A DNA stretch of 64,000 nucleotides from Sulfurimonas sp. HSL3-2 (GCF_039645965.1 NZ_CP147917.1:496001-560000), one strand, 5' to 3'. Counted from the stretch's first letter, positions 8,327 through 17,541 are shown. Translations and numbers: made by a program. Notes: generated by a model not told the origin, from the sequence alone.

Positions 8327-9907
8327 TTACGCTCTCGGTCCACGATTTCTATCACCGCCAGAACGGTTTCTATCGCCGCCTGAACGACCTCTGTCACCGC
8401 CACGGTTTCTATCACCGCCAGAACGCTCACCGCCGCCAGAACGGTTTCTGTCGCCGCTTGAACGATTGCCTCTGTAGCCGCCACGACGGTTTCCGCCGCC
8501 GCGATTTCTGTCACCGCCTCTATCTCCACGGCTGTTGATACGAGCAAGGATACCTTCAAGTCTCTCAGCAGGAATACCGATGTTGTTTGGACCTTGGATA
8601 GACTGTTTTTCTAAAAGCATAGAGATCATCTTAAAGAGCATTGTCTCTTCATCGATATCCTCTTTTAGTTTGTCTAGGATCATGTGTGCTTCATCATAGA
8701 TATGTTGCTCTTCGATAGCATTTACTAAAGAATCGATACTAGATTTTTTCATATCGCTTTTACTTGGAACGTAAGCGTGTTCCATAGTCGTACCCACTTT
8801 TGCTTTGATACGTTGTAGCTCTTTGAACTCTAACGGAGTAAGAAGTGTAATCGCTTTTCCTTCTTTACCTGCACGTCCTGTACGACCGATACGGTGAACA
8901 TAACTTTCAGGATCGAAAGGGATATGGTAGTTAAATACATGGGTTACATCATTTACGTGGATACCGCGAGCCGCAACGTCAGTCGCGACAAGAACTTGTA
9001 CATTCCCCGCTTTAACCGCTTTGATAACTGTTTCACGCTGACGTTGTTCCATATCTCCGTGAAGACCGTTAGCCATGAAACCTGCTGCTGAAAGCACATT
9101 CGCAAGACGATCTACTTCACGTTTTGTACGACAGAATACAACAGCTTTTTCCATATCTTCAGATTCCATCAAACGGATGATCGCAGCATCACGCTCACTC
9201 TCTTCGATAACGTAGTACTCTTGTTTGATATCTTTGTTTGTCGTCTCACCTTTTGTGATCGATACAAACGCAGGGTTCTGTAAAATACGCTCTGCCAGGA
9301 TTTTGATAGGTGCCGGCATAGTCGCTGAGAAAAGCAGAGTCTGACGGTCTGTCGGAAGATATGTGAAGATCTCGTTGATATCATCCAAAAATCCCATATC
9401 AAGCATCTCATCTGCTTCATCCAGTACGACTATTTTAGGTGCAAAGTTGTTTAGCATGTTGCGTTTTAGAAGGTCAAGCAAACGACCAGGTGTTGCAACA
9501 ACAACCTGTGCTCCACGTTTGATAAGGTCAAGCTGACGGTTGTATGAACTACCGCCGTAGACAGTTACCGTGTTTACACCTAGGTTACGTCCGTATTTGA
9601 AAAGTTCGTCACTAACCTGAGTCGCTAGTTCGCGAGTCGGAGTGATAACAAGTACCTCTACGCCTGATTTCATATCCATTGCGTTTAGAGCCGGTAGACC
9701 GAATGCTGCAGTCTTACCTGTACCTGTGTGTGCCTGTCCGACCATGTCGCGGCCCTGCATAACTAAAGGGATAGCTTCCGCTTGTATCGGGCTTGGTACT
9801 TTGAAGCCGGCATAATCGATCGCTCTTAGCAGATCTTTTTTGAAGCCGAAGTCTTCAAAAGTCATAAGTTTTTCTTCAGTTGCCTGAATCTGTGTTTCTT
9901 CTTGCAT
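8327..9907 (-). CDS. DEAD-box RNA helicase with RGG-rich tail
   Basis: About 526 residues from the ATG at 9907. Motifs in order: Q motif (FEDFGFKKDLLRAI), Walker A AHTGTGKTAAF, PTRELA, VLDEADEMLDMGF (the DEAD box), FSATMP, VVFCRTKREVDRL, VATDVAARGI and HRIGRTGRAG. The last ~60 residues are RGG/GGDRNR repeats, a flexible RNA-binding tail. The type is CsdA/DeaD or RhlE-like; such helicases unwind RNA during ribosome assembly, mRNA decay and cold adaptation. A TTG at 9937 is in frame, but it sits inside a leader hairpin and lacks a well-placed ribosome site, so the ATG is preferred. Confidence 0.93.
   Translation of the reverse strand: MQEETQIQATEEKLMTFEDFGFKKDLLRAIDYAGFKVPSPIQAEAIPLVMQGRDMVGQAHTGTGKTAAFGLPALNAMDMKSGVEVLVITPTRELATQVSDELFKYGRNLGVNTVTVYGGSSYNRQLDLIKRGAQVVVATPGRLLDLLKRNMLNNFAPKIVVLDEADEMLDMGFLDDINEIFTYLPTDRQTLLFSATMPAPIKILAERILQNPAFVSITKGETTNKDIKQEYYVIEESERDAAIIRLMESEDMEKAVVFCRTKREVDRLANVLSAAGFMANGLHGDMEQRQRETVIKAVKAGNVQVLVATDVAARGIHVNDVTHVFNYHIPFDPESYVHRIGRTGRAGKEGKAITLLTPLEFKELQRIKAKVGTTMEHAYVPSKSDMKKSSIDSLVNAIEEQHIYDEAHMILDKLKEDIDEETMLFKMISMLLEKQSIQGPNNIGIPAERLEGILARINSRGDRGGDRNRGGGNRRGGYRGNRSSGDRNRSGGGERSGGDRNRGGDRGRSGGDRNRSGGDRNRGPRA
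8335..8535 (-). repeat. Degenerate coding repeats (RGG tail)
   Basis: The helicase tail is encoded by imperfect short repeats; on the plus strand they read as variants of tttctatcaccgccagaacg. They translate to (S)GGDRNR, RGG and GNR units. Such tracts are prone to slippage, so the unit number may vary between strains. Confidence 0.85.
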
Positions 9908-9935
9908 ATAATTCCATTGCTTAAGGACACGACTC

Positions 9936-9953
9936 AACTCTACGCATAGAGTT
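9936..9953 (-). promoter_or_regulatory. Leader hairpin upstream of the DEAD-box helicase
   Basis: AACTCTA - CGCA - TAGAGTT is a perfect 7-bp stem with a tetraloop, about 30-45 bases upstream of the helicase ATG on the mRNA. It also covers the alternative TTG start. It could influence mRNA stability or translation. Confidence 0.4.
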
Positions 9954-10068
9954 TAGAGGTGCCCTAGTTAAATTTTACCGCTATTTTTTTGCGGAATGGA
10001 ATTATATCTAAATAATCTTATAAGTAGGGCTTAAAATATTTATTAGTTTAAAATTAAGAAACATAGCT

Positions 10069-10074
10069 TATAAT
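10069..10074 (+). promoter_or_regulatory. Putative -10 box for the YceI-like gene
   Basis: TATAAT in the context gcTTATAATgtgtg, 28 bases upstream of the ATG at 10102. A GGAG ribosome site follows at 10092-10095. Confidence 0.5.
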
Positions 10075-10101
10075 GTGTGTAAAAAATAATCGGAGTTTAC
10101 T

Positions 10102-10704
10102 ATGAAAAAAGTTTTTATCTCTACTGTTTCGGCTCTTTTAGTTTCGAGTGCAGTGTTTGCAGACTGCCAATATAAACAAGAGGGTACTGTCGATGTGGCT
10201 TTTAAAGCGTACAAAACACCTTTAAAGATCGGAGTCGGCGGTCAGTTCGATGATGTCAAGTATATAAATGATGTAAAAAGTGCCAAAGACCTGCAAGCTC
10301 TTTTGATCGGTTCAAAAGTGACTATCGATACTGCAAGTGTTAACAGTGCGAATGAAAAAAGAGATAAAAAACTGGTCACTTTTTTCTTTGATACTATGGC
10401 ACAAAAAGGGATATCTGCAAAGATCATAGATCTTAAAGTAGATAAAAATGATGCAGATTCTAAAACTTTAAGCGGTGTCGTAAGTGTAGATATCAAGATG
10501 AATAATGTTTTTCATGAAGCGCAACTCAAGTTTAACTATGAAAACGGTGTATTTAAAGCTGATGGCTTTATAGACCTTGCTGATTACGGAGCATTGGCTT
10601 CTCTTGCATCTATAAACAAAGCCTGCTATGAACTTCATCAGGGCAAGACATGGTCTGATGTGGCTGTAAGTTTTACGACAAATATTGCTGTTGACTGTAA
10701 GTAA
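10102..10704 (+). CDS. YceI-like secreted lipocalin-fold protein
   Basis: 200 residues with a cleavable signal peptide (MKKVFISTVSALLVSSAVFA, cut likely before DCQY), so it is periplasmic. The mature part shows YceI-type features: VDVAFKAYKTPLKIGVGGQFDDVKY at the N-terminus, repeated beta-strands and a central block SGVVSVDIKMNNVFHEAQLKF. YceI-like proteins bind isoprenoid or other amphiphilic ligands in a beta-barrel. Two cysteines (C22 and one at the C-terminus) could form a disulphide. The TAA stop is followed immediately by the ATG of a 61-residue gene, so the two are probably co-transcribed. Confidence 0.75.
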   Translation: MKKVFISTVSALLVSSAVFADCQYKQEGTVDVAFKAYKTPLKIGVGGQFDDVKYINDVKSAKDLQALLIGSKVTIDTASVNSANEKRDKKLVTFFFDTMAQKGISAKIIDLKVDKNDADSKTLSGVVSVDIKMNNVFHEAQLKFNYENGVFKADGFIDLADYGALASLASINKACYELHQGKTWSDVAVSFTTNIAVDCK

Positions 10705-10890
10705 ATGAAGATCGCGACAAAGTACAGTTATGAAAAAGTCTGGCAGGAGACAAAAGAGGAAGATCTCCTTCGTATGATAAAAGAAGAGGTTGGAGAAGAG
10801 GGTGCCGAGGGCACTCTTATCTATGTGAAAGATGCCTGTAAAAAAGGCAAGACGATCACGGTAGGTTCTTGTAAGTTTAAAAAACTTTAA
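10705..10890 (+). CDS. Small protein of unknown function (61 aa)
   Basis: A charged 61-residue protein beginning MKIATKYSYEKVWQE directly after the stop codon of the YceI-like gene (0-base gap). It has two cysteines (DACKKGK and GSCKFKKL) and no signal peptide or membrane segment. I do not recognise the family. Position and spacing support a real, coupled gene rather than a chance frame. Confidence 0.6.
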   Translation: MKIATKYSYEKVWQETKEEDLLRMIKEEVGEEGAEGTLIYVKDACKKGKTITVGSCKFKKL

Positions 10891-10907
10891 GAGCCTTCTT
10901 TAAAAGT

Positions 10908-13040
10908 TTAGCCCTTTCTATCATCCCTTACCATAGTATCAAGAAGTTGGAACAGTTTATTTGATGCTTCTTCTGCATTTTTAAACAACTTAATGATCTC
11001 ATCATTTTTTATATTACCGGATTCAAGCATATCCATTGCACTTTTGATATTCTTATGCACTTGTTCATGTGGAGCTTCGATCCCGGCAAAAGAACTGCTA
11101 TGTTGAAAATCGGCTTTTCCTTCGTTAGCATACCATTTACCAAGATTACAATTAGTATGATCACTCACCTTCTGATCCGTTTTACCATCAAATATAGCAG
11201 AATATGCATTTGTTTTAAATATCATATGATCAAGTTTCGCCATATTGACAAACAGTTCATGACCTATTGCAGTGTTATAGTCTTTTATCTTTTCAACGTT
11301 TGTTATCATCTCGTTGAGAACATCTTTAAATTCATCAAGTTTACTTTGTGATGATGTCGCAGATTCATCTATGTTTTCGCTGTTTTCAGTCATGGCCATA
11401 GAGTTTTGTTTTAAAACACTGATATTCGCTTCTACTTCACTGGTAGCTTTTTGAGTACGTTCTGCAAGTTTTCTTACTTCATCTGCGACTACGGCAAATC
11501 CGCGTCCATGTTCACCTGCACGTGCTGCTTCGATTGCAGCGTTTAATGCAAGAAGATTAGTCTGATCGGAGATATCTTTAATAAGTGTGATAACGTTAAA
11601 TATCTCTTCGACATTCGAATTGAGTTGTTCTGCCGATTCTCTTGAATCTTTGATCATCTCTGTAATACTAGAGATAGAACTTATAATCTCATCTGTAGAT
11701 GATGTCACTCTGTTGACTACTTCACCTGTAACACTGTTAAGCTCGTTCACGTCATTGACTTTCTCTATATTTTCTCTCATACTTTGGTTCAGATCATTGA
11801 CATTGTTTACGGAGCCTGAGATCATCTCATGTGAAAGAGCCAGATGCAACTTGTTTTGTTCCAATATTTTTTCGATCTCATGCGATGCTTGCTTTGCCTT
11901 TTGGGCATCCTCTTTCGCTGCATTGGAGATTACTTCCACTTTATCTAAAAATGTATTGAAACTTGCACTTGCGACACCCAGTTCATCTTTAGACGTGATA
12001 GGCAGTCTTCTTGAAAGATCAGCATCTCCAAGAGCTAGTTCAGAAGCTACTTTGTCAAGGTGAAGGATAGGCTCTGTTATAGCTTTTTTAATAACCATTA
12101 CAAGGAATACTAGGATCAATATATCGACGATGGCCATGATCAAGACTTGTCTGATAAGAGAACTTTTTGATTCAGAGATAATGTTTTCCACATCTGCATT
12201 TGGCTTGGCGATTAATGCATATCCAACTATATCGTTTGAAAAGTCGATTATTGGTTCGGAAACAACGAAATAGTTATTTGTACGTTGTATAGATTTTGTA
12301 TTTTTAGGATCCACGGAAGAAAGTTCGTCGAAGAATTTCGGATCTATGACCTTTTGATTTACTGCTAAGGTATAGTTCCCGACTTTCAGGGATTTAGCTA
12401 GATCAGCAGCGACTTTCAGATAGTCGTTATCCAAAACTATGATCACATCTGTATTGTAACTTTTCTTTGCGGTCTTGACAATAGAGTTAAGTCCCTGCAT
12501 AAATTCGACAGAACCTAGATATTTATCACCGTCCATTACAGGAGCCAATCCGCGAAGAACAAGTCCCGCACGTCCTAGTTCGATGGCGACGATCGGTTTT
12601 CTTTCTTCTTTGACTTTTAAAACAGTTTTTCTAAAAGAACTTAGATCATCTCCGTATTTATTTGGTTTCCAAGCTCTTAAAAAACTTTTGACATCGGCAT
12701 CGTGTATGTGTATTTTAATATTTTTAAATTGCGTGTTCTCTTTAAAAGTTTTTGAAAGAGTATTTAGCCCTTCAATAGCTATTGCTCTGTTCTTTTCTTT
12801 TAAAGCTCTTACTGTGTAGTAGTTATCCGCTATATTGATAGCATTCGTTAAGCCGATATCTTTTTTACCATCAAGCAGATCATTATACATAGAACGTAAG
12901 TTAGTACTTTCATTTTTGTATATATTGGTTTCCATACTATCTATAGAATAAAAATAGTTTATTCCGATTATTATAAATCCGATAATAATCGATAATATTA
13001 ACGGGATATGAAGTTTTTGACTAATGCTCATATTTGACAT
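10908..13040 (-). CDS. Methyl-accepting chemotaxis protein: double-Cache sensor and CZB zinc domain
   Basis: 710 residues. TM1 is at ~12-32 and TM2 at ~296-318, flanking a ~260-residue periplasmic sensor that looks like a double Cache domain (Cache_3-like; [28 protein letters not shown]). HAMP follows (~319-370), then the MCP signalling domain with the hairpin tip [19 protein letters not shown]. The C-terminal CZB domain (~595-690) carries zinc-ligand-type residues in LDHMIFK, CNLGKWY and HEQVH. CZB domains respond to zinc or to oxidants such as HOCl. The gene is monocistronic, with no che gene adjacent. Confidence 0.93.
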   Translation of the reverse strand: MSNMSISQKLHIPLILSIIIGFIIIGINYFYSIDSMETNIYKNESTNLRSMYNDLLDGKKDIGLTNAINIADNYYTVRALKEKNRAIAIEGLNTLSKTFKENTQFKNIKIHIHDADVKSFLRAWKPNKYGDDLSSFRKTVLKVKEERKPIVAIELGRAGLVLRGLAPVMDGDKYLGSVEFMQGLNSIVKTAKKSYNTDVIIVLDNDYLKVAADLAKSLKVGNYTLAVNQKVIDPKFFDELSSVDPKNTKSIQRTNNYFVVSEPIIDFSNDIVGYALIAKPNADVENIISESKSSLIRQVLIMAIVDILILVFLVMVIKKAITEPILHLDKVASELALGDADLSRRLPITSKDELGVASASFNTFLDKVEVISNAAKEDAQKAKQASHEIEKILEQNKLHLALSHEMISGSVNNVNDLNQSMRENIEKVNDVNELNSVTGEVVNRVTSSTDEIISSISSITEMIKDSRESAEQLNSNVEEIFNVITLIKDISDQTNLLALNAAIEAARAGEHGRGFAVVADEVRKLAERTQKATSEVEANISVLKQNSMAMTENSENIDESATSSQSKLDEFKDVLNEMITNVEKIKDYNTAIGHELFVNMAKLDHMIFKTNAYSAIFDGKTDQKVSDHTNCNLGKWYANEGKADFQHSSSFAGIEAPHEQVHKNIKSAMDMLESGNIKNDEIIKLFKNAEEASNKLFQLLDTMVRDDRKG

Positions 13041-13174
13041 ATGTTACCTTGTTTGAAGATGTGTGACATTTGAAGTATCATATATTTTATCATATTGAAA
13101 CTGGAAAAAACAAGGTTTTTGAATTTTTTTTTACTTTTTATATATATTTTATTTTATTAAGTAAAAATATAGAA

Positions 13175-13729
13175 TTATAGATGAGGGATCTTCAGCTTAG
13201 AGTTAAGGCTCCAGCCTATAAGTGCCATAAGTACTATTACCGCAACGGCAGGTATAAAGGCATAGCTGTTTGCCAAGTAGACCAGCCAAAGAAGGATCGC
13301 ACCAAGGGGAGTAGGTACTCCTGTGAAAAACTTCGATACTTCTCCTGCATCTGTATTGATGTTAAACTGGATCAAACGGCGAAGACCTGAGATAACATAG
13401 TAGATGCTTATTACAGCTGCCGCGACAAGAGCAGCTCCACTTAAACCTGCATAAACCGCTTGAAAAATCAGAAATACCGGAACTAAGACAAAAGATAAAA
13501 AGTCCGCAAAACTGTCCAGTTGGACACCGAATTCATTTGAAAGTTTGAACTTTCTTGCGATCTTACCGTCAAAGATATCAAACGCACCGCCTATCCATGC
13601 AAGGATAATGGCTGTAAAAAAGTTGTTTTGAGTGATGAAGTAGGTTGCCATAAGACCTGCGGTGATATTTACCATTGTAAAAAGATTTGCCAGATTAAAG
13701 TGAGAAGTCGATTGCCATAAAAATTTCAT
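13175..13729 (-). CDS. pssA: CDP-diacylglycerol--serine O-phosphatidyltransferase
   Basis: A 184-residue integral membrane protein with about five hydrophobic helices. The CDP-alcohol phosphotransferase motif D-G-x2-A-R-x8-G-x3-D-x3-D is complete in FDGKIARKFKLSN...GVQLDSFAD. The N-terminus (NLANLFTMVNITAGL) matches the PssA family. It makes phosphatidylserine from CDP-diacylglycerol and serine, the first step to phosphatidylethanolamine. A related CDP-alcohol transferase cannot be fully excluded. Confidence 0.85.
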   Translation of the reverse strand: MKFLWQSTSHFNLANLFTMVNITAGLMATYFITQNNFFTAIILAWIGGAFDIFDGKIARKFKLSNEFGVQLDSFADFLSFVLVPVFLIFQAVYAGLSGAALVAAAVISIYYVISGLRRLIQFNINTDAGEVSKFFTGVPTPLGAILLWLVYLANSYAFIPAVAVIVLMALIGWSLNSKLKIPHL

Positions 13730-13761
13730 TTATTGCCTTGTATCTATTTTTTTAAAGCGAG

Positions 13762-13767
13762 ATTATA
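13762..13767 (-). promoter_or_regulatory. Putative -10 box for pssA
   Basis: On the minus strand the sequence reads TGCTATAATC. This is an extended-type TATAAT about 33 bases upstream of the pssA ATG and just after the end of feoB. Confidence 0.45.
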
Positions 13768-13772
13768 GCATT

Positions 13773-13793
13773 AGTAGGTAAAAAATACCTACT
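13773..13793 (-). terminator. Hairpin at the end of feoB
   Basis: AGTAGGTA - AAAAA - TACCTACT is a perfect 8-bp stem spanning the feoB stop codon. The T-run lies in the loop rather than after the stem, so terminator function is only probable. Confidence 0.4.
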
Positions 13794-15900
13794 GTATGCC
13801 GAGTAATAAAACAGTTTTGTATGCGATGAACGCAAGAGAGTATGCTACGCCCGTAGTGAGCAAAAAGAGATAAAACGCGTATTTTATACCGCCGGCTTCA
13901 CGAGTGAATACGGCCGTTGCCGCAAAACAAGGCAGATAGGTCATGATGATGATGATAAACGCGATAGCCGAAGCAAACGAGATGTTTGCATGCAGCCTCT
14001 GCATAAGTCCTTTGTTGTTCTCATCCGCATCCGCACCTACGGAGTATAAGACTCCAAGCGTCGAGACGACTACCTCTTTGGCAGCTAGTCCCGTTTGAAG
14101 GGCAACAGCCATCTTCCAGTCCATTCCGATAGGTTCGAACACAGGTTCTATGAACTTCCCGATGCGCCCTAAAAAGCTATGTTCAAGCTGTTTTTCGTTT
14201 AAAGTCGTCTCTAGGAGTTTTTTCTCCTGTTCATTTTGAGTCTGTTCTATCTTTGTCGTAAACTCTTTTACTAGACCTGCATTGTGCGGATAGTTACTGG
14301 CAAACCAAACCAGCATCGAAGCTGCGGCGATATATGTACCCGCTTTTTTGATATACATGTAAGTCTTTGTCTTTACCGTATGCCAGATAAGCGAGAGTGA
14401 CGGCAGGCGGTATTTTGGCATCTCCATGACAAAGGGTTCGTCATGCCCTTTAAATGCCGTCATCTTTAACACTTTTGCAGCGATTAGCCCGATGACCGCA
14501 CCACTTATATAGATGGCAAACAGCACGTTCCCCGCAGCACTTTGAGAGAAAAATGCTCCGGCAAAAAGGACATAGACGGGAAGCCTTGCCCCGCAGCTCA
14601 TAAACCCGATGATAAAAAGAGTCAAAAGTCTGTCTCTGTCATTTTTCAGGATCCTTGCACTCATATATGCAGGGATAGAACATCCAAAGCCCGTTACAAG
14701 CGGGATGAAAGACTGTCCGTGAAGTCCGAATCTGTGAAAGAAACCGTCGAGTAAAAACGCAACCCTGCTCATATATCCGGTAGACTCAAGGAGTGCTATC
14801 CCAATAAAAAGGATGACGATGTTTGGGACAAACATGATGACAGCCCCGACACCGGCGATGATACCGTCTACGATAAGCGAACGCACTTCAGCATTGCTGA
14901 TAGTCGCTCCCACGACATCTCCAAACCATGTAAAAAAGGCATCTATCCAATCCATAGGGATGGATCCTATCTCGAACGTAAGCTGAAAGAGCCCCCACAT
15001 CAAGAACAGAAATATCGGGATTCCTAAAAACGGATGGATCAGAATCCTGTCGATCTTATCCGTCATATTGATCTCTTGAATTGCTACATTATCTTGCTTT
15101 ACGACTTCAGCGATGATCCCTTTGTTAAAAGCCATATACTCCTCTGCAAAGATATCCTGCATATCTTCTGTCCCGTGGTGAAGTGCAAGATGCTTGTTCG
15201 CTTCGTGCAGTATCGGTTGAAGTTCTATCCATATAGGATCGTTATGCATCTTTTTGTATGTCTTTTCTCTGTTTTGCAAAAGGTTTATGGCAATACGTCT
15301 AAATGAGTTGTGAGATTTGAAATGGTGCTTGTTTAAGCAGTCTACGATGTTTTCTATCTCCTCCTCTATAGGCTGGCTGAAGATCAGTTTTGATTCGTTG
15401 AGTTCTTTTTCGTAAGTCTCTACGATCGTGTCCAAAAGTGTCTGTATTCCCTCTTTGGTCACTGCAGATACTTTCACGGCATTGATAGCCAATAGTTTTG
15501 AAAGAAGGTCGGCATCTATCTCGATACCCTCTTTTTTCGCTTCATCGCTCATATTTAAAGCGATAACGAGCTTTCTGTTTAGGTTTAAGAGTTCGCTTGT
15601 CAGCTGAAGATTTCTCTCCATATTCGTCGAGTCTACAACGTTGACGATCAGGTCATAGTCCTCTTCACACAAGAAGTTTGTCGTGACCTTTTCCTCGATG
15701 GAATAGTCACTTAACATATATGTCCCGGGAAGGTCTACGATCTTGATCTCGTAGCCTTTGTATCTTAAAAGGACCTCTGTTTTCTCGACTGTAACACCCG
15801 TGAAGTTTCCTACATGTAAGTGTGCGTTTGAGATAGAGTTGATCAGCATACTTTTGCCGACATTAGGTTGACCGACAAGAGCGATCTTTATTTTTTTCAC
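13789..15900 (-). CDS. feoB: Ferrous iron transporter FeoB
   Basis: A 703-residue membrane GTPase. The N-terminal G domain has G1 GQPNVGKSM, G3 DLPGTY and G4-like NMSDEAK. A helical NFeoB region follows, then the transmembrane core with the two Gate repeats (the first containing GFGCSIPAYMSARIL). FeoB imports Fe(II) across the inner membrane. It overlaps feoA by 4 bases and follows the porin gene on the same strand. Two Fur boxes upstream of the porin imply iron-repressed expression of the whole unit. Confidence 0.97.
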   Translation of the reverse strand: MKKIKIALVGQPNVGKSMLINSISNAHLHVGNFTGVTVEKTEVLLRYKGYEIKIVDLPGTYMLSDYSIEEKVTTNFLCEEDYDLIVNVVDSTNMERNLQLTSELLNLNRKLVIALNMSDEAKKEGIEIDADLLSKLLAINAVKVSAVTKEGIQTLLDTIVETYEKELNESKLIFSQPIEEEIENIVDCLNKHHFKSHNSFRRIAINLLQNREKTYKKMHNDPIWIELQPILHEANKHLALHHGTEDMQDIFAEEYMAFNKGIIAEVVKQDNVAIQEINMTDKIDRILIHPFLGIPIFLFLMWGLFQLTFEIGSIPMDWIDAFFTWFGDVVGATISNAEVRSLIVDGIIAGVGAVIMFVPNIVILFIGIALLESTGYMSRVAFLLDGFFHRFGLHGQSFIPLVTGFGCSIPAYMSARILKNDRDRLLTLFIIGFMSCGARLPVYVLFAGAFFSQSAAGNVLFAIYISGAVIGLIAAKVLKMTAFKGHDEPFVMEMPKYRLPSLSLIWHTVKTKTYMYIKKAGTYIAAASMLVWFASNYPHNAGLVKEFTTKIEQTQNEQEKKLLETTLNEKQLEHSFLGRIGKFIEPVFEPIGMDWKMAVALQTGLAAKEVVVSTLGVLYSVGADADENNKGLMQRLHANISFASAIAFIIIIMTYLPCFAATAVFTREAGGIKYAFYLFLLTTGVAYSLAFIAYKTVLLLGIQ

Positions 15901-16121
15901 TTCGTTTTTACCTCAATACTTTTAGCTTCCTCTTTACGAAGAGCTATGTTCATCTTTCCGACTTTTATTTCGACCGTACTTTTTGTAGGAGAATATCCCA
16001 AAAAGCTGATGGTCGCACCTTTGATCACACCAAAAGAGATCAATCTCTGTTTGAGTGCTCCTTGCGTGTTAAGTTTCACGACCTCTAAAATATCGTTTTT
16101 ATTACACTCTAAAAGATTCAT
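15897..16121 (-). CDS. feoA: Ferrous iron transport protein FeoA
   Basis: A 74-residue SH3-like cytoplasmic protein: LLECNKNDILEVVKLN, then RLISFGVIKGATISFLGYSP, then ALRKEEAKSIEV, the standard FeoA pattern. It supports FeoB function. Its stop overlaps the feoB start by 4 bases, and its start is 8 bases after the porin stop. Confidence 0.93.
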   Translation of the reverse strand: MNLLECNKNDILEVVKLNTQGALKQRLISFGVIKGATISFLGYSPTKSTVEIKVGKMNIALRKEEAKSIEVKTK

Positions 16122-16129
16122 CTTTTACC

Positions 16130-17401
16130 TTAAAAATTATATGCCGCCATTACCTGTAGTCTGTCAAAGTTCGTTCCTGCATCACTTGGAACCTCTTTGT
16201 TTTCCTCTACAGCGTAAACAGCAGAGATCCTGAAGTTTTCATTCAGATCATACTCAAAACCTGCGTTTTGTTCTACGATATGTGCTTTTTGTCCTACACT
16301 GTCTTTGTCGCCTCTGAAGTCTCCGTAAGCATAAAAGAGGTTTAAGTCACCATATACATAACTTATTCCACCCAGGATCGCATCGGCATCTCTGTCTATT
16401 GCAATGACATCAAGGATCATAGTGTCCATACTTGTAAAAAGTGCACCGCCTCCAAAACCTGAAAAACTTTGTTTCCCCGTAGCAACGTTAGCTTTGTTGT
16501 ATGCCGCGTTTACTCCGAATCCGTAAAATGCCGCTTCTACACTAGCTCCATATATATCTGCTTCATTTGTGCTGTTGTTTAACTCTTTTTCTATTAAAAC
16601 CTGTGCACTTAGTGCAACACTGCTGTCTTTATTTATCTCATAGTTGTATGAACCCTCAGCGTAGTATGCATCCAATGCTTTCGTTATTTGGTAGTACCAG
16701 ACAGAAGCGTTTACATTGTCATTTTCAAACGAGACAGATGCCATCCAGGTTCCGTTTTCTCCTGTCTTTTGCCAGCCGTCGTCAAGTCCAGCATCATATC
16801 CTTGCCACTGCTGCAGATTCCCTGCTAAAAAAGTGAAGCCCTCAATCGTGTATAAAGCGATATATGCTTCAAAAGTGTTTTGTATCATTCTGATATCGTC
16901 ACTATCGGCTAACGGAGTGTCGATGACCTGACGTCCGCCGCGAAAGTTGAATCCGTCATATTTATAGTTTATATACGCTTCCGTCAGATCTGTATAGTTC
17001 CCTTTTGTAGATGAAAGCTCATTGTTTTGGTTTGCATCGTTTCCTGTAGCAAAGTCGATATCGTTTGCAGTATAGAATGCAACAGCACCGTTAAAGCCGT
17101 TTAATTCTGCCAATTCATATTTTAACTGACCGCCTATTGAAGTCGCATGTGTGTCGGTATCGTTTTTAAAGTCATATCCGGCATATATCGCTCTTATCTG
17201 TCCCGTTGTCTTCCCGTTTTTAAACATATCACTGAACATTTGAGTTGTCGAAACGTTCTTATCTTCTGTCTCCCCTATATTGCTTATCGCTTCTCTGACC
17301 GATCCAACTCGTTCATTGTCCTCTTTATTCACTTCTATATCGTGCGCTAATCCGGCAGTAGATAGAAGTAAAAGTATTGCCCCTGATGCTTTCAATTTCA
17401 T
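16130..17401 (-). CDS. Outer-membrane porin, Fur-controlled
   Basis: 423 residues with a signal peptide (MKLKASGAILLLLSTAGLA, cleaved before HDIE). The mature part is rich in alternating beta-strands and tyrosines and ends in aromatic Phe (MAAYNF), typical of an outer-membrane barrel. It resembles the OprD/Campylobacterota major-porin type. It is the first gene of a unit with feoA and feoB and is preceded by two Fur boxes, so it may serve passage of iron across the outer membrane. That substrate is inference from context. Confidence 0.82.
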   Translation of the reverse strand: MKLKASGAILLLLSTAGLAHDIEVNKEDNERVGSVREAISNIGETEDKNVSTTQMFSDMFKNGKTTGQIRAIYAGYDFKNDTDTHATSIGGQLKYELAELNGFNGAVAFYTANDIDFATGNDANQNNELSSTKGNYTDLTEAYINYKYDGFNFRGGRQVIDTPLADSDDIRMIQNTFEAYIALYTIEGFTFLAGNLQQWQGYDAGLDDGWQKTGENGTWMASVSFENDNVNASVWYYQITKALDAYYAEGSYNYEINKDSSVALSAQVLIEKELNNSTNEADIYGASVEAAFYGFGVNAAYNKANVATGKQSFSGFGGGALFTSMDTMILDVIAIDRDADAILGGISYVYGDLNLFYAYGDFRGDKDSVGQKAHIVEQNAGFEYDLNENFRISAVYAVEENKEVPSDAGTNFDRLQVMAAYNF

Positions 17402-17433
17402 TTTTTCCCCATTTCGAACATTTTATTTGGTAA

Positions 17434-17448
17434 TGATAATAGTTATCA
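17434..17448. promoter_or_regulatory. Fur box 1 (porin-feoAB)
   Basis: TGATAAT A GTTATCA matches the Fur 7-1-7 inverted repeat TGATAATnATTATCA at 14 of 15 defined positions. It sits ~33 bases upstream of the porin start. Confidence 0.8.
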
Positions 17449-17468
17449 ACTTAAAAGGTGCTGAATAT

Positions 17469-17483
17469 TGATAACAATTATCA
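17469..17483. promoter_or_regulatory. Fur box 2 (intergenic, porin / two-component system)
   Basis: TGATAAC A ATTATCA is again 14 of 15 to the 7-1-7 consensus, inside a longer perfect palindrome (TATTGATAA-CAA-TTATCAATA). It lies 35 bases from box 1 and 59 bases upstream of the response regulator gene, so Fur could affect both directions. Confidence 0.78.
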
Positions 17484-17503
17484 ATAAAGTAATATCTAAA
17501 CTA

Positions 17504-17532
17504 TTAGCTAAATGTTAATACAAATTAGCTAA
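17504..17532. promoter_or_regulatory. Tandem TTAGCTAA sites upstream of the response regulator
   Basis: Two copies of the 8-bp palindrome TTAGCTAA, at 17504-17511 and 17525-17532, start 21 bases apart (two helical turns), just before the response regulator ATG at 17542. The spacing suits a dimeric OmpR-type regulator and possible autoregulation; this is inference. Confidence 0.35.
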
Positions 17533-17541
17533 AGTATCACT

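Noticed and set aside
8335-8535. Short repeats that could suggest a CRISPR array
   Set aside because: Units are short and degenerate, in frame with the helicase and without distinct spacers; they encode RGG/GGDRNR.
8247-8559. Proline/arginine-rich and alanine-rich reading frames (plus-strand LSPPER repeats, minus-strand AATETV repeats)
   Set aside because: They are out-of-frame shadows of the helicase RGG-tail repeats.
11587-12063. A 158-codon Ser/Leu-rich open frame on the plus strand
   Set aside because: Shadow of the chemoreceptor's coiled-coil region; heptad-rich helices give long antisense frames.
14123-14140. tRNA T-loop-like GGTTCGAAC
   Set aside because: It is inside feoB coding sequence and no cloverleaf forms around it; I found no tRNA or rRNA in the window.
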